From: Strigamia acuminata
Lineage: Eukaryota; Arthropoda; Chilopoda; Geophilomorpha; Linotaeniidae
DNA: 64,000 nucleotides
Direction: 5' to 3'
Assembly (NCBI GenBank): GCA_949358305.1
Contig: OX442314.1
Coordinates: 3,661,087-3,725,086 of the forward strand
Shown here piece after piece: positions 1 through 9,408 of the stretch. Both the position numbers and the translations under genes were made by a program. How positions within the stretch are numbered: the first letter of the stretch is position 1; each line of letters begins with the position of its first letter. The notes beneath the pieces are model-generated. The model worked only from the letters and a program-made list of their open reading frames with translations. It had not been told where the DNA came from and did not search any database.

Positions 1-600
1 CCGTGTCACACTCACCCGCATCGCATCACGCGCGTCATCGCGTGTAGGAACGCGCGTATCGAAAACAACGTTGTGGTAGCTTGGATTTATTTTGGAACAA
101 TTTGTCGGGGCTGTCGGCGCGCATCGGTCGCCAACTGCCCCGTGTTCTCCGACGAACCCACTTTGGAGTATATTTCGACGAACCAGGGAGTGTTCGTGGC
201 GGAGCAGAACAACCGTATCAAATCGATTCAGGAAATTTCGACCGAAACCCTCGGATCTCCATGATGGCTCGAAGCGAACGAATTCAAAGTGTCTGCAAAC
301 TCGTCGAACGCGATTATACAAACTCGCATCGCTTACGATGGTGCAACGTGTACCGCGAGTTGAAATTTAAATCGTAAACCGATCGGAGCGTTCGCGATCT
401 TCGTTTCGGACAACACCCAGTTCTATAATCTAATTAATCGTTGGGACACTCGACGTGGAATCGGTTCCACCGTCGATAAATCAATTTCTATATTTCGAGG
501 ATTTTTATTTAACTCCGCGCGAGCGCCTGTGTGATGTAATTTCTCACAACCGCCACGCCATCTGACGTAACCCGTGTCTCATTTGCATCCAAATCAAGTT
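1..600. repeat. Dispersed CpG-rich repeat, copy 1
   Basis: This is the first copy of a repeat family seen about nine times in the first 18.3 kb. Block one reads like 'tttggaacaatttgtcgggg' and ends at a GCCAACTGCCCCG-like string near 125-150. Block two starts near 230 with 'aatttcgaccgaaaccctcg' and runs to 375. Block three, near 505-600, has 'cgccacgcca' and 'gacgtaacccgtg'. The same blocks in the same order recur at 1,905-2,645. Short open frames here also occur in the other copies, so I read them as chance frames. Confidence 0.7.
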
Positions 601-658
601 CAGACACGATACAAGACTGTTTTCCGCGTCTCGTTGGCGTTCCTCGCAACATTGAACC

Positions 659-1202
659 ATGTTCCAGGTAATTCCAGAAACAGATACGAATTGTTTCGTA
701 TAATTTTTAATCTAAAACTTCTCTTATTCAGCCGAAACCGCTTGAACCCACGAACGAACATCCCTTGCTCAAGGTGAAGATAGGGAATCTCGCGCGTAAT
801 GCCCTGGTAATCGAGTGGTCGCGCTTCTGCGCCATCGACGAACGTTTATTCGAAGAAACGGGCTACCCTCGGGACAGTATCCGCGAACTAGACGACGACG
901 ACGATAGACACCGGTACCTAAAAAACATCGTTGGTGACCATTTCCAAATAATTGGACAGATCAAGATGAACGTCGAGTGGGTGAATCGAGGCACCGAAAC
1001 CAACTTCATCGTCGTGACGAAAGAAAGAACTCTCGTCTTGGGGATGCGTTTCCTTTGGGACTCGAATATGTCTTGCGCGCGGTTTGATCGATTCTTCAAA
1101 GACCGTAAACTTGGCGTCACCATCCCATTCGAGTATGGATTTGTTCCATGGACAAATTTGTACTTTGTCGAATATCCAGATAAAATGTACAAGTGTCAAT
1201 AA
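659..1202 (+). CDS. Retropepsin-like protein lacking the catalytic Asp-Thr-Gly
   Basis: The model has two exons, 659-667 (ATG TTC CAG) and 732-1202, joined in phase 0 over a 64-bp GT-AG intron, and gives 159 residues. AATAAA follows at 1257-1262. After a short N-terminus, residues 14-43 have the layout of the first lobe of a retroviral-type aspartic protease: Pro-Leu-Leu-Lys-Val-Lys-Ile, then Ala-Leu-Val, then Ile-Asp-Glu-x-Leu-Phe. The second-lobe signature LVLGMRFL lies near residue 107. Where the family has Asp-Thr/Ser-Gly this protein has Ile-Glu-Trp, so no protease activity is expected. An Asp5 run lies between the lobes. It may be a domesticated or decayed gag-pro remnant. The long exon is well supported; the tiny first exon is inferred from the splice sites and could be replaced by another 5' exon. 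Confidence 0.55.
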
Positions 1203-1904
1203 ATGGCAATCCTATGTGTGAATGGGGTAAAAAATGTGGGAAAAAAATGTTATACAAATAAATAACTGTCGTTTTCGCGTAACTTTTTCGGCGTTATTCC
1301 ACCATATAATCGTCGCTTCAATGTATCGTTGTTTCATCGTTTCGTTTTATTCCGTTTTATTTGTTTATTTGTTTTTATTTTTATTTTTATTTATTTATTT
1401 ATTTTATTTTATTTTTTTTTTTTTTTTATAACATTCTGCAAACTGTAAAAACTGTAAAAACTTTAAATATAGATATTTCAGTGAACAGCGAGTTTGTTTT
1501 TATTTTAGACTAGATGGGATACCTGGGTCGAAACGAATTAGGTCGAAACGGGATTTCGACTTTAGTCATTTCGACCTTAGTATGGAATCCCGGGTGCTCA
1601 TAGTATTCGAAAATTAAGTAAAGTAAAGTAAAGTTTAGTCATCTTCTTTGGATATTTTTTTTACTCCGTTTGGCGTCTTGCGCGCGCGCTTGTTTGCTCC
1701 CTTCTCCCTTCTCCGCCTCGAATTTCGTCCCCGGTCGGTCGTTTTCACCCGACACCCAAAAGTCCAATCCCGACGAACGGATCCACGAATTCCGTCGTGA
1801 AATCGCGAACACGTCGTCAACGCACAGGCCACGCGCGTATCACGAGGAACAAATAAATAAACAATTAAATGGGTGTTTTTGCACAATTATTTGAAATAAA
1901 CACG
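1203..1904. other. Gene-free spacer, T-rich
   Basis: I see no gene here. It holds the 3' end signal of the preceding gene, T-rich simple sequence at about 1,340-1,430 and a short unique stretch. Open frames of 74-83 residues on both strands near 1,640-1,890 show no domain and no codon signal. Confidence 0.5.
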
Positions 1905-2645
1905 CTTTATAGGTGTGTCTGTCTGTGGGCTTATTTTGGAACAAGTTGTTGGGGCTGCCGACACTCGTCGGTGCCAGCTGCCCCGCATTCACCGTAGGTG
2001 AGGCGCTCGTTGCCGCAATGGTCGCCGCAATGGTCGCCGGAATGTTCGTGGTGGAGCAGAACACCCGTGGGTGGGAAATACCGTTTCAAATCGATTCAGG
2101 AAATTTCGACCGAAACCCTCGGATCTCCATGATGGCTCGAAGCGAACGAATTCAAAGTGTATGCAAACTCGTCGAACGCGATTATACAAACTCGCATCGT
2201 CTACGATGGTGCAACGTGTACTGCGAGTTGAAATTAAAATGGTAAACCGATCGGGGCGTTCGCGATCTTCGACTCAGACGGCACCCAATTCGATAATCTA
2301 ATTAATCGTTGGGGCACTCGTCGTGGAATTAGTTCCACTGTCGATAAATCGATTTATATATTTCAAGGACTTTTATTCAACTCCGCTCGAGCGTTTGTGC
2401 GCAGGACTTTGTACCTGGTCACGTGGCCTGTAATGTAATTTCCCAGAACCGCCACGCCACCCGACGTAAGCCGTGCCCTTCGATGGACGCCAAAGTGTCC
2501 ATTCGATGCGGATTTTTGCGTTTCCCGCGTTAAAAGGTGTCCTATAAATTCCGAAACCAAGTTAATCTTGATTTACTTGTCTACGTGGATCTCCCCATAT
2601 ATTTTGTTTTCCAATTTCAATGTGGGAAAGTTTGTCGGTTGCAAT
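1905..2645. repeat. Dispersed CpG-rich repeat, copy 2
   Basis: All three blocks are present in order. Block one is at about 1,928-1,990 and ends in CAGCTGCCCCG. Block two at 2,095-2,245 is nearly identical to 235-375. Block three runs from about 2,366 and includes 'ggtcacgtggcctgtaatgt'. The insert with 'gtcgccgcaatg' repeats near 2,010-2,040 is absent from copy 1. Confidence 0.7.
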
Positions 2646-2737
2646 TTTTCTCGCGCGCACGGCAATCACGAAAAAATCTCCGACGGTAACGCACTCTGAC
2701 GGTAATTGTTTTAAATTAAAAAAAAAAAAAATTAGAT

Positions 2738-2759
2738 AGATAGATAGATAGATAGATAG
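2738..2759. repeat. (GATA)n microsatellite
   Basis: About five GATA units follow an A-rich tract. Confidence 0.9.
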
Positions 2760-2865
2760 GATAAAAATTAAAACAAAATAAAGAAGGGTTGAATTTCTCG
2801 GACCATCATCATTGTCGCCCAGCAGTCAGTCAGTCTCTTTCTTTCCTTTTTTCTGCACAAAGCAA

Positions 2866-2955
2866 ACGTAAGATCGCGGAAGCGAGACTCGAACCCAGAG
2901 TCCACGGCTCCATGCGGCAGGTAGTCCTGCCCACTCGACCACTCTGGGTCGATTA
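2866..2955 (-). repeat. tRNA-like (SINE-type) sequence
   Basis: On the minus strand GTGGTCGAGTGGGC matches a pol III A box and GGTTCGAGTCTC a B box, at tRNA-like spacing. The T stem pairs poorly, and no convincing acceptor stem closes the fold. I therefore call it a tRNA-derived SINE head or a tRNA relic. A diverged copy at about 10,480-10,545 keeps the A-box half. Confidence 0.5.
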
Positions 2956-3262
2956 TAAATTGTGCTAAAATATAGAAAAGAAGAGAAACAGATAAATAAA
3001 TAAAATAAATAAAATAAAGACGTATATTTAATCACCCGATGAGATGTTTTTTTTACAATGAGAAACAAAATATACGCAATATAAACAAACAATACGAGAC
3101 AATGAGATGGGGGATTGTTGTTTTTATCCCATAAGAGTTGTGTCACATCTTTGACAATTGAAAAAAAAAAAAAATAAATGAATAAATAAAATTAAAAACA
3201 AAAACAAAAACTAAATCAATCAAACAAACAAACAAACGAGAGTGGGAATAAACCGTCTCCTC
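2956..3262. other. A-rich gene-free spacer
   Basis: A-rich sequence with short AAAT and AAAC repeats lies downstream of the minus-strand coiled-coil gene. I see no gene. Confidence 0.5.
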
Positions 3263-3853
3263 TTATAATTCCATCGAAAGATCGGAACCACCAATTGCCT
3301 CTTCAGCGCCTTCGTCATCATCGTCGTCAACGACATCCTCTATCCAACCCATCGTTCCCTCCATCGCCTTCCACCATTTTTCCTCTGCTTCTTCAAATGT
3401 TTTCTCAAATTCCTCCATCGTCGCCTTCACCATTTTCTTGAGTCTTTGTTCCGTCCTGTCTATCAACTCCTCAATTCTCTCCTCTAGTCCCTCCATCATT
3501 TTTTCGACCCTTTCCTCCGTCGCCGCCATTGCCGTCTCCTGGACCTTCGTCTGTCTTCGACCGAGCGACTGGAGAAAGAGAGAAAAGAACGAATAAATAT
3601 AAAAAAAAAATAAAAAAAAAAAAAAGGTCAAATAAAAAAGACAAAAGAGTAAATATCGGAATGGGACACATACCCCCTTGATCTTCGTGGGATCATTAGT
3701 TTTTCGCTCGCGTGCATCATGCACGGAACTACTGGCGGCGCTTAAGTTTGGCGTGTGGCTCCACGCCTCCATGAAGTCGATGCGTTCCAAAAGGACGACG
3801 GGTGACAGATGCGACTTTGTGGACGGCTTTTCTCCTCTCTTTCCTTTTTCCAT
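3263..3853 (-). CDS. Acidic coiled-coil protein, two exons
   Basis: Exon 1 is 3853-3674 (60 codons) and exon 2 is 3568-3263 (101 codons plus stop). They join in phase 0 over an intron that starts GTATGTG and ends TTTCTCCAG on the minus strand, giving 161 residues. Residues 1-60 are basic to neutral. Residues 75-135 are rich in Glu, Lys, Met and Arg with heptad-like spacing and should form a coiled coil. An Asp5 run is at 141-145, followed by an acidic tail. I recognise no family. The start is the first Met after an upstream A/T-rich tract; an upstream coding exon cannot be excluded. Confidence 0.55.
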   Translation of the reverse strand: MEKGKRGEKPSTKSHLSPVVLLERIDFMEAWSHTPNLSAASSSVHDARERKTNDPTKIKGVCVPFRYLLFCLFYLTFFFFLFFFYIYSFFSLFLQSLGRRQTKVQETAMAATEERVEKMMEGLEERIEELIDRTEQRLKKMVKATMEEFEKTFEEAEEKWWKAMEGTMGWIEDVVDDDDDEGAEEAIGGSDLSMEL

Positions 3854-4028
3854 ATTTTCTTCGATGTGAAAAAAAAGATAAAAATTAAAATCGCAACAAA
3901 AAGAACCAAAACGTGGGACGTCGAATAAAACATCCGCGCACATATTGTTCGCGCAAGTCTACGCGCGTACATGTACGTGTTGGACGTGGTACATTTGATG
4001 CCTACCGCGGAACAATGCGAGAAAACAC

Positions 4029-4143
4029 GAGAAAATACGAAGTTCTCGTATTTTCTCGGTTTTACTTCCATTTGGTTAATTCTTACCTTTGGTTTCAATA
4101 CAATTTATCTTATTTCAGAAGTCTGCGAGACACATATAAAAAG

Positions 4144-4175
<32 letters not shown>

Positions 4176-4373
4176 GTTTATTTCTAATTAAATGAGAAAA
4201 ATCTTATATATAGGCTTAACCCACCATGCAATAAGAAACAGACGAAAAAATCTTCTTTTTATTCGTGTCTTGTAGTTTTCTGAAATGAGATAAATTGCAT
4301 TGAAACGTAACATAAGAATTAATCAAATGAAAGCAAAACCGAGAAAAAGTGAGAATCTTGTATTTTCTCGTTG
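4029..4373. repeat. Foldback (long inverted-repeat) element
   Basis: The left arm at about 4,029-4,157 matches the reverse complement of the right arm at about 4,243-4,373, with scattered mismatches. Both arms keep the order 'gagaaaatacga', 'tctcggtttt', 'aatttatct', 'aaaaagaagatttttt'. The left arm starts with its own perfect 13-bp hairpin (CGAGAAAATACGA). The spacer is about 85 bp and T-rich. No clear target duplication is visible, so it may be a MITE relic or a simple foldback. Confidence 0.7.
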
Positions 4374-4919
4374 TACGACAAAGTCGGTTCGCGTTACACG
4401 AGTTTTTCAAAGTACCGTGGCCCTGGTACACGATACCGTCTCGGTTTTAAAACGGCACCGCGGTCCCGACGCTCACCTGCCGCAAAAAGCAATGCAGTCC
4501 AGGGCCGCGAACCGCGTGTAAAAACGCCAACTGACGAGTGTTTACCGGGAAAATGGTTAATTTACCTCTAATCGTTCCACTTGTTCACTTGTTCACGACA
4601 CGGGGTCCACACTACTGATGGCGAGCGCGCGAGTGATTCGACGCGGCATCTGGCGACAACCATGGAATCCCGCGCGTGATGCGACGTTGTTTGTTTATTT
4701 TTGTCTATTTTATTTATTTATTTGTTTATTTATATATTTATGTTTATTTGTTTATTCATCTATTTGTTTCACGATGCTTTCAAATTTTTATTTTTTTGTA
4801 ACTCCGCTCACCAAGCAGCGTCGTTATCGAAATCCGCCATACCTGACCGCTGATTCCGCGCCGCCACGTGCTTCGCTGCTGAGCAAGTTGAAAGTATTTA
4901 TGCCGTTTATCTATTTATC

Positions 4920-4920
4920 A

Positions 4921-4953
<33 letters not shown>
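4920..4953. repeat. (ATCT)n microsatellite
   Basis: About eight tandem ATCT units. Confidence 0.9.
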
Positions 4954-5216
4954 CCAATCAACCAATTGACAACGACAACAATTGTTTCAACAATCCGACC
5001 ATTCGTCCGCTTGTGTCTAAACGAGTGGAAGCGTGGAGAGGCGCGGAATTCGTCGCCATATTCTCGCTTGCCAGAAATGAAAAGAGAATAATTCGGTTTA
5101 TCATTGTTTGATTGATCTGTGGTTTTATTCACCTTCCTTTCCTTTTCATTGATTGTGTTTTGCTGTTCAATTCTCGTTTGTATTTAATTTACGGTAATCT
5201 AATTTTTACATTTCAG

Positions 5217-6104
5217 ATGGAGAACGGAAAGAACGTCATCTGGGGTGAAGTGCGCCCGGGCACGAGGTGAGAGTGGTTGGTCGATCGATTGGTTTTATTT
5301 ATTCGACACATTTTATTTTATTTCATTTTATTTTTATTTTATTTTTAAGGGGCCCATCGCGATTGTCGTTTGGGAAAAAGAACGTGAATAACCCCATCAT
5401 TTGGGGTGAAATGCGCCCGGGCACGAGGTGAGAGTGGTTGGTCGATCGATTGGTTTTATTTATTCGACACATTTTATTTTATTTCATTTTATTTTTATTT
5501 TATTTTTAAGGGGCCCATCGCGATTGTCGTTTGGGAAAAAGAACGTGAATAACCCCATCATTTGGGGTGAAATGCGCCCGGGCACAAGGTGAGAGTGATT
5601 GGTCGATCGATTGGTTTTATTTATTTGACACTTTTTATTTCATTCTATTTTATTTTTATTTTATTTTTAAGGGGTTCGTCGCGATCGCCACCTTCGACGA
5701 GGTCGCCGCAGACCATCTATGTGCGGCCCGGGGAATTTGGTAATAACATATTCTTCGGGCCGAGGCGCTATGTGCCAGAGTGAGTAAAGCAATTTATGGT
5801 CGATTCGTCGGTCGCGATTTGATTAATCATTTTTTTTTTTTTCCATAGTAACTTACCATGGTTGCCACCTATGCGTGCCAATAATTTCCAATGCAACAGG
5901 CGCCACGCGCGGGATCGCCCAACACCACCGACGCATGGGTGGTCGGATATCCCAAGATCCACCCGAAACTATGTGTTTCAATTCTGCACAACTTGCTACC
6001 AGTTTGGTGGTTGCAACCCGTTCGTCACCAGTTACCAGTCACCAGTCACCCGCGACCGCCACCAGTTCGTCGCGCTATATCTACCTGTCCAGTTAGTTAA
6101 TTAA
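5217..6104 (+). CDS. Five-exon gene with tandemly duplicated exon, Cys-containing C-terminus
   Basis: The exons are 5217-5266, 5350-5427, 5511-5588, 5672-5779 and 5849-6104. All introns are GT-AG and all junctions are phase 2, giving 189 residues. Exons 2 and 3 are both 78 nt and encode the same 26 residues ending NNPIIWGEMRPGTR; exon 1 encodes a related VIWGEVRPGTR. The three 83-bp introns are nearly identical, so the exon-intron unit of 161 bp was duplicated in tandem recently. The last exon has Cys at 120, 151, 154 and 160 and His at 124, which could bind a metal. I recognise no family. The start codon lies right after a good acceptor, so a 5' noncoding exon is likely. AATAAA is near 6,311, facing the convergent thymidine kinase gene. 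Confidence 0.65.
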
Positions 6105-6431
6105 TTATTCTTTTTATCATTCTTTTTTTTTTTTTTTGTTTGTTTGTTTGTTTGTTTGTTTGTTTGTTTGTTTGTTTGTTTGTTTGATATATATATATAT
6201 ACATATATTTTTTTTTCTTCCTCTTAGTGGGACATCGTTATCAAACGTAGCGCCATCGGCGTAATTTTTCATTTTTTATTGTATTTTGTTCGTTTGTGGT
6301 TTATAATTTAAATAAAAATTGAATTTGAGATAAGTGGCCACGATTGATTGGGTTTATTTGATCGCAAAAAAAAAAAAAATTTAATTCGAATGAATCTATC
6401 GGTGTTAAAAACGACACGACCGGTTTGTTAG
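6105..6431. other. Convergent 3' spacer with (TTTG)n array
   Basis: This is the intergenic stretch between two convergent genes. It holds a (TTTG)n array at 6,135-6,185, a short (TA)n tract and the poly(A) signal of the upstream plus-strand gene. Confidence 0.7.
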
Positions 6432-6989
6432 TTAGCCGATTGGTGAACAATTTGCGAAACACGCGCGACACGTGGGGGCGTATTTCTCGGCACCCCCTAT
6501 CACCACGACGTCTTCTTCGCCCGACGTCCGCTTCGTGAACGCGGCTTCCCCTCGACACCGGTAGCACGTTGCCTTCAGCTTCACGATGTGCTCTGATTTC
6601 GGGAGCAAATCGCAGACTTGACCGAACGGGTTCAACTTGAAATCCCCATCGAGGGCCGCGATTACCACAGTCTTTCCTTTCTCTGCCATTTCTTGACAGA
6701 ATTGTACCAAGTCCTCGAAAAACTGGCCCTCGTCAATCCCGATAATCCCGAAATTTTCGGATTGTCTTCGGGCTTCCGCGAGGTTTTCGACGGCGCGCGC
6801 CGCTCTCGATTTTCCGTCACGAGCGACGATTTCTCCGGGAATGTGGCGGTTGTCGATTTTGGGCTTCAATAACAACGCTTCTTCTCCTTCTAGGCGCCTC
6901 AAGAGTTCAGTTGTTTTCCCTGCAAACATCGGGCCCACTATTAACTGGATATTGCCTCGTGGTCGATCCTCGATGGCCGACGTCGACAT
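6432..6989 (-). CDS. TK1: Thymidine kinase, TK1 type II family
   Basis: The 185-residue protein should phosphorylate thymidine to dTMP with ATP in the pyrimidine salvage pathway, in the cytosol. The P-loop GPMFAGKT is at residues 19-26, the DEGQF motif that holds the catalytic Glu-type residue at 86-90, and the structural zinc site is Cys142-x2-Cys145 with Cys174-x2-Cys177. The C-terminal lasso has the GGAEKY motif that binds the base. All key positions are present. The gene has no intron, and it is shorter than the roughly 230 residues usual for animal TK1 because the regulatory C-terminal tail is missing; that length is closer to TK genes of large DNA viruses. The start is the first Met, with the P-loop at the normal distance. 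Host origin and viral origin are both possible. Confidence 0.93.
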   Translation of the reverse strand: MSTSAIEDRPRGNIQLIVGPMFAGKTTELLRRLEGEEALLLKPKIDNRHIPGEIVARDGKSRAARAVENLAEARRQSENFGIIGIDEGQFFEDLVQFCQEMAEKGKTVVIAALDGDFKLNPFGQVCDLLPKSEHIVKLKATCYRCRGEAAFTKRTSGEEDVVVIGGAEKYAPTCRACFANCSPIG

Positions 6990-7734
6990 CTCGTCTTGTT
7001 GCGTCTACCATCGAGGAAAAAGAGAAAGAATTTAAACGAATAAATGAAAAACGAAAAACTGACAAAATCGTGAGTCCGACTGCAAAACTAAAATTGGATA
7101 GAGATCGAGAACAAAATGGCGGTGATAGTGGTGTAACCACGGGGATTCCCGCCCGTGCTCGCGCATCGACCCGTTCTGGTTCATTTAGTTAGTTGGTCGG
7201 TCGGTTTAATTGACGAGTCGGTCAAATTGTTGGAGATTCTTCCCCTTTTTCTATTTTGAAAATTGACTAGGTTTGCTTACCGTGCAAACGAAACTCGATA
7301 TAGCGAATGAACCAATGCGTACAAGTGCGCGAAGCAAAGCGCGGTATGGTAGGAAAGCTTTAGCCCGTCGCTCGCTGCAAAGACGCGAGAATACGACGCG
7401 ACACTCGGTGACACAAATTAGAAATTAAGAAAAAAAAATAAATAAATAAATAAAGAAATAAAAAAAAAAAAAATAAAGAAATAAAAAATAAATAAATAAA
7501 TAAATAAATAAAGAGAGAGAGAGGGATTCTTTCCCATTCTCTTCTCTGCGTTTTCTCTTTTCCTCTTCGTTTCTTCGCGCGCATCCACGAGAGAAGCACA
7601 CATCGGTTTGGGATTCGAAAGATTCGAAAGATTCATGGGATTCGGATGGGATTAGGAAGCCATTGCCAGAGATTCGGTCGAACGTCGTCCCCCTCGCATT
7701 GTTTTCGCCACTGGCTGTGTAGCTTATTTTTGAT
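6990..7734. other. Spacer upstream of TK with AAAT/AAAG simple sequence
   Basis: I see no convincing gene. A-rich simple sequence at about 7,430-7,515 includes AAAT and GA repeats. Open frames across it are driven by the low-complexity tract. No clear TATA box precedes the kinase gene. Confidence 0.5.
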
Positions 7735-8640
7735 TTGTTATTGTGACTGACCAGAAGGCCAGTCTGAGACCGAGAGGGGCGTGCAGCGTGCAAATGGGAC
7801 GCATATAGGCACTGGCGACAGAAGAACTCGGGTACCGCGCCACTCGGTGGGTACTGTGCCGCCCGACCGAGCGGCGACGGCCCCTCGCTCTGCTCTCGGT
7901 CTGAAGGCTTTCGCAAAATGCAGCGGACGCGGTGATTAGAACTCGCGTCGACTCCGACGGGACGTCAACTCTGGAAGGTAAAATTAAAATATGAAACGGC
8001 GGATATTTTACGAAACTTTTGTTCCAGTCGGTTGCTACGAAGATAATCTCGTTAATCATTGGAATACGAACCGCGGAACCGGTTCCAAGATCCGAAATTT
8101 AAACTTTAATCGTCCGCTCGTTGTCGATCGCCAGGCACCTATAAGTGATAAACGCGTCCTTTTCATTTTCTTGTCGCGTCTCGGGAGTTTGTGGATCTAT
8201 AACCTGGCCTAATCTGACCTAATTCGAATCTGAGTTTGGATCTGAATTCTGCGTTTGCTTTATCGTTTCAACATTATGAGAGTTTCCTTTTATTAAACAA
8301 TTATATTTTTAATTCTACTTGCTATTTAACTGCGTCCCGGTGCGTTGCCATAAGCACCGGACACCTTCGGACATTTATCCACGTTGGTGAACATTATTAT
8401 CGATGCCGGTGTCAAAAATCCATGTCGCGCTTACATACATCGCACCTCGCATATTATCGCGCGTGGGAATGCGTTCACGCGTGTGCATGGCAAACAAAGA
8501 CACGCTCATGCGAGCACATTGTCGAGGACTTCGCTCACGATCGCGCACTGACACCAGAACGTGTTGCATCAAAATATTGAAATTTTCTACGACCAGATGC
8601 CGAATCTGTCATGTGCAAAGAGAGTGTGTGTAAACGAACG
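7735..8640. repeat. Dispersed CpG-rich repeat, copy 3
   Basis: It starts with a 'gaccagaaggccagtctgag' block (7,748) that matches the 'gaccggcccgaaggccagtc' block of the 14.4-18.3 kb array. It continues with the 'aaactttaatcgtc' and 'ttcaacattat' segments shared with about 14,050-14,400 and 15,300-15,430. Frames inside recur in other copies and are not treated as genes. Confidence 0.65.
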
Positions 8641-8724
8641 GACAAATAAATAAATAAATAAATAGATAAACCAAGTGTTTTTCATAACTGTTTGTTTGTT
8701 TGTACCGGCGGAACGTTGTGATGT

Positions 8725-8990
8725 CGATGTGAGAGTTTATTTTGGAAGAATTTGTTGGGACTGTCGACGCTCGTCGGTGCCAACTGCCCCGGCTGACCAA
8801 CGACTGAACAATAGAGTGGTTGCGCAACCCGAATGCAGACTTTTGTGACCGAAACCCCCCGGATTTCCGCGAGGGCTCGAATCAGTCCCGGTTGGTCTGA
8901 AGGTGTTAGTAGATCCATCGGATGCAGTGACCGAAATTCAATGGGTGACGAACGACGATAGAGGGGGAGGATCGAATTACTCCCCGGCAA
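8725..8990. repeat. Dispersed CpG-rich repeat, copy 4 (partial)
   Basis: Block one is at 8,729-8,795 ('gtcggtgccaactgccccgg'), followed by a diverged block two at about 8,850-8,900. Block three is missing. Confidence 0.65.
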
Positions 8991-9408
8991 TCATCGTCGA
9001 AATGGAGAACCCAATTCGCTTATTCACTCGACAATTTGTGTCGTTTTACGAGCTTTATTGTTGATGTTTCGCGCGTGCACGTGTGTGTCTGTGTGTGGCA
9101 TTTTACAACGGAGTGGCATCGACGTGTCCATTGGTTGACTCGAGTTCCAACCGTCCCCAACGCCTCGTAAAAATCGACACCGATTTTATGACTTTGAACG
9201 ACTTTATCGCTAACATTTCCATCTGGTTCCCCGTAACGACGTTTCGACCATTGCTCCCCCCACACTCCAATTCAAAATTTAATAAGAAATTGTCAAACTT
9301 TTCAAATTCTATGATAAAAGTTGAGTGTTTTTATTGTTTACAAAATAAAAACGAAAAATAGAAAAATAAAATAAAAAAAGATTCACAATCGACTCGTCAC
9401 ATCGCCGA

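Larger units (their letters stand above)
3854..5216. other. Spacer with foldback repeat and microsatellites
   Basis: I find no well-supported coding exon. The stretch holds a foldback element at 4,029-4,373, T-rich simple sequence at about 4,690-4,790 and an ATCT array. On the minus strand a donor-like GGCAG/GTGAGC near 4,475 could end an exon of an unmodelled gene. A 3' acceptor (acatttcag) at 5,205-5,216 implies a noncoding upstream exon for the next plus-strand gene. Confidence 0.4.

Noticed and set aside
2866-2955. Functional tRNA gene
   Set aside because: A and B boxes are present, but the T stem pairs poorly and no seven-base acceptor stem closes.
4618-5091. 157-residue plus-strand frame before the five-exon gene
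   Set aside because: Most of it is translation of TTTA and ATCT microsatellites.
7425-7916. 163-residue minus-strand frame
   Set aside because: It crosses an AAAT-rich simple tract and dispersed-repeat copy 3, with no splice or domain support.
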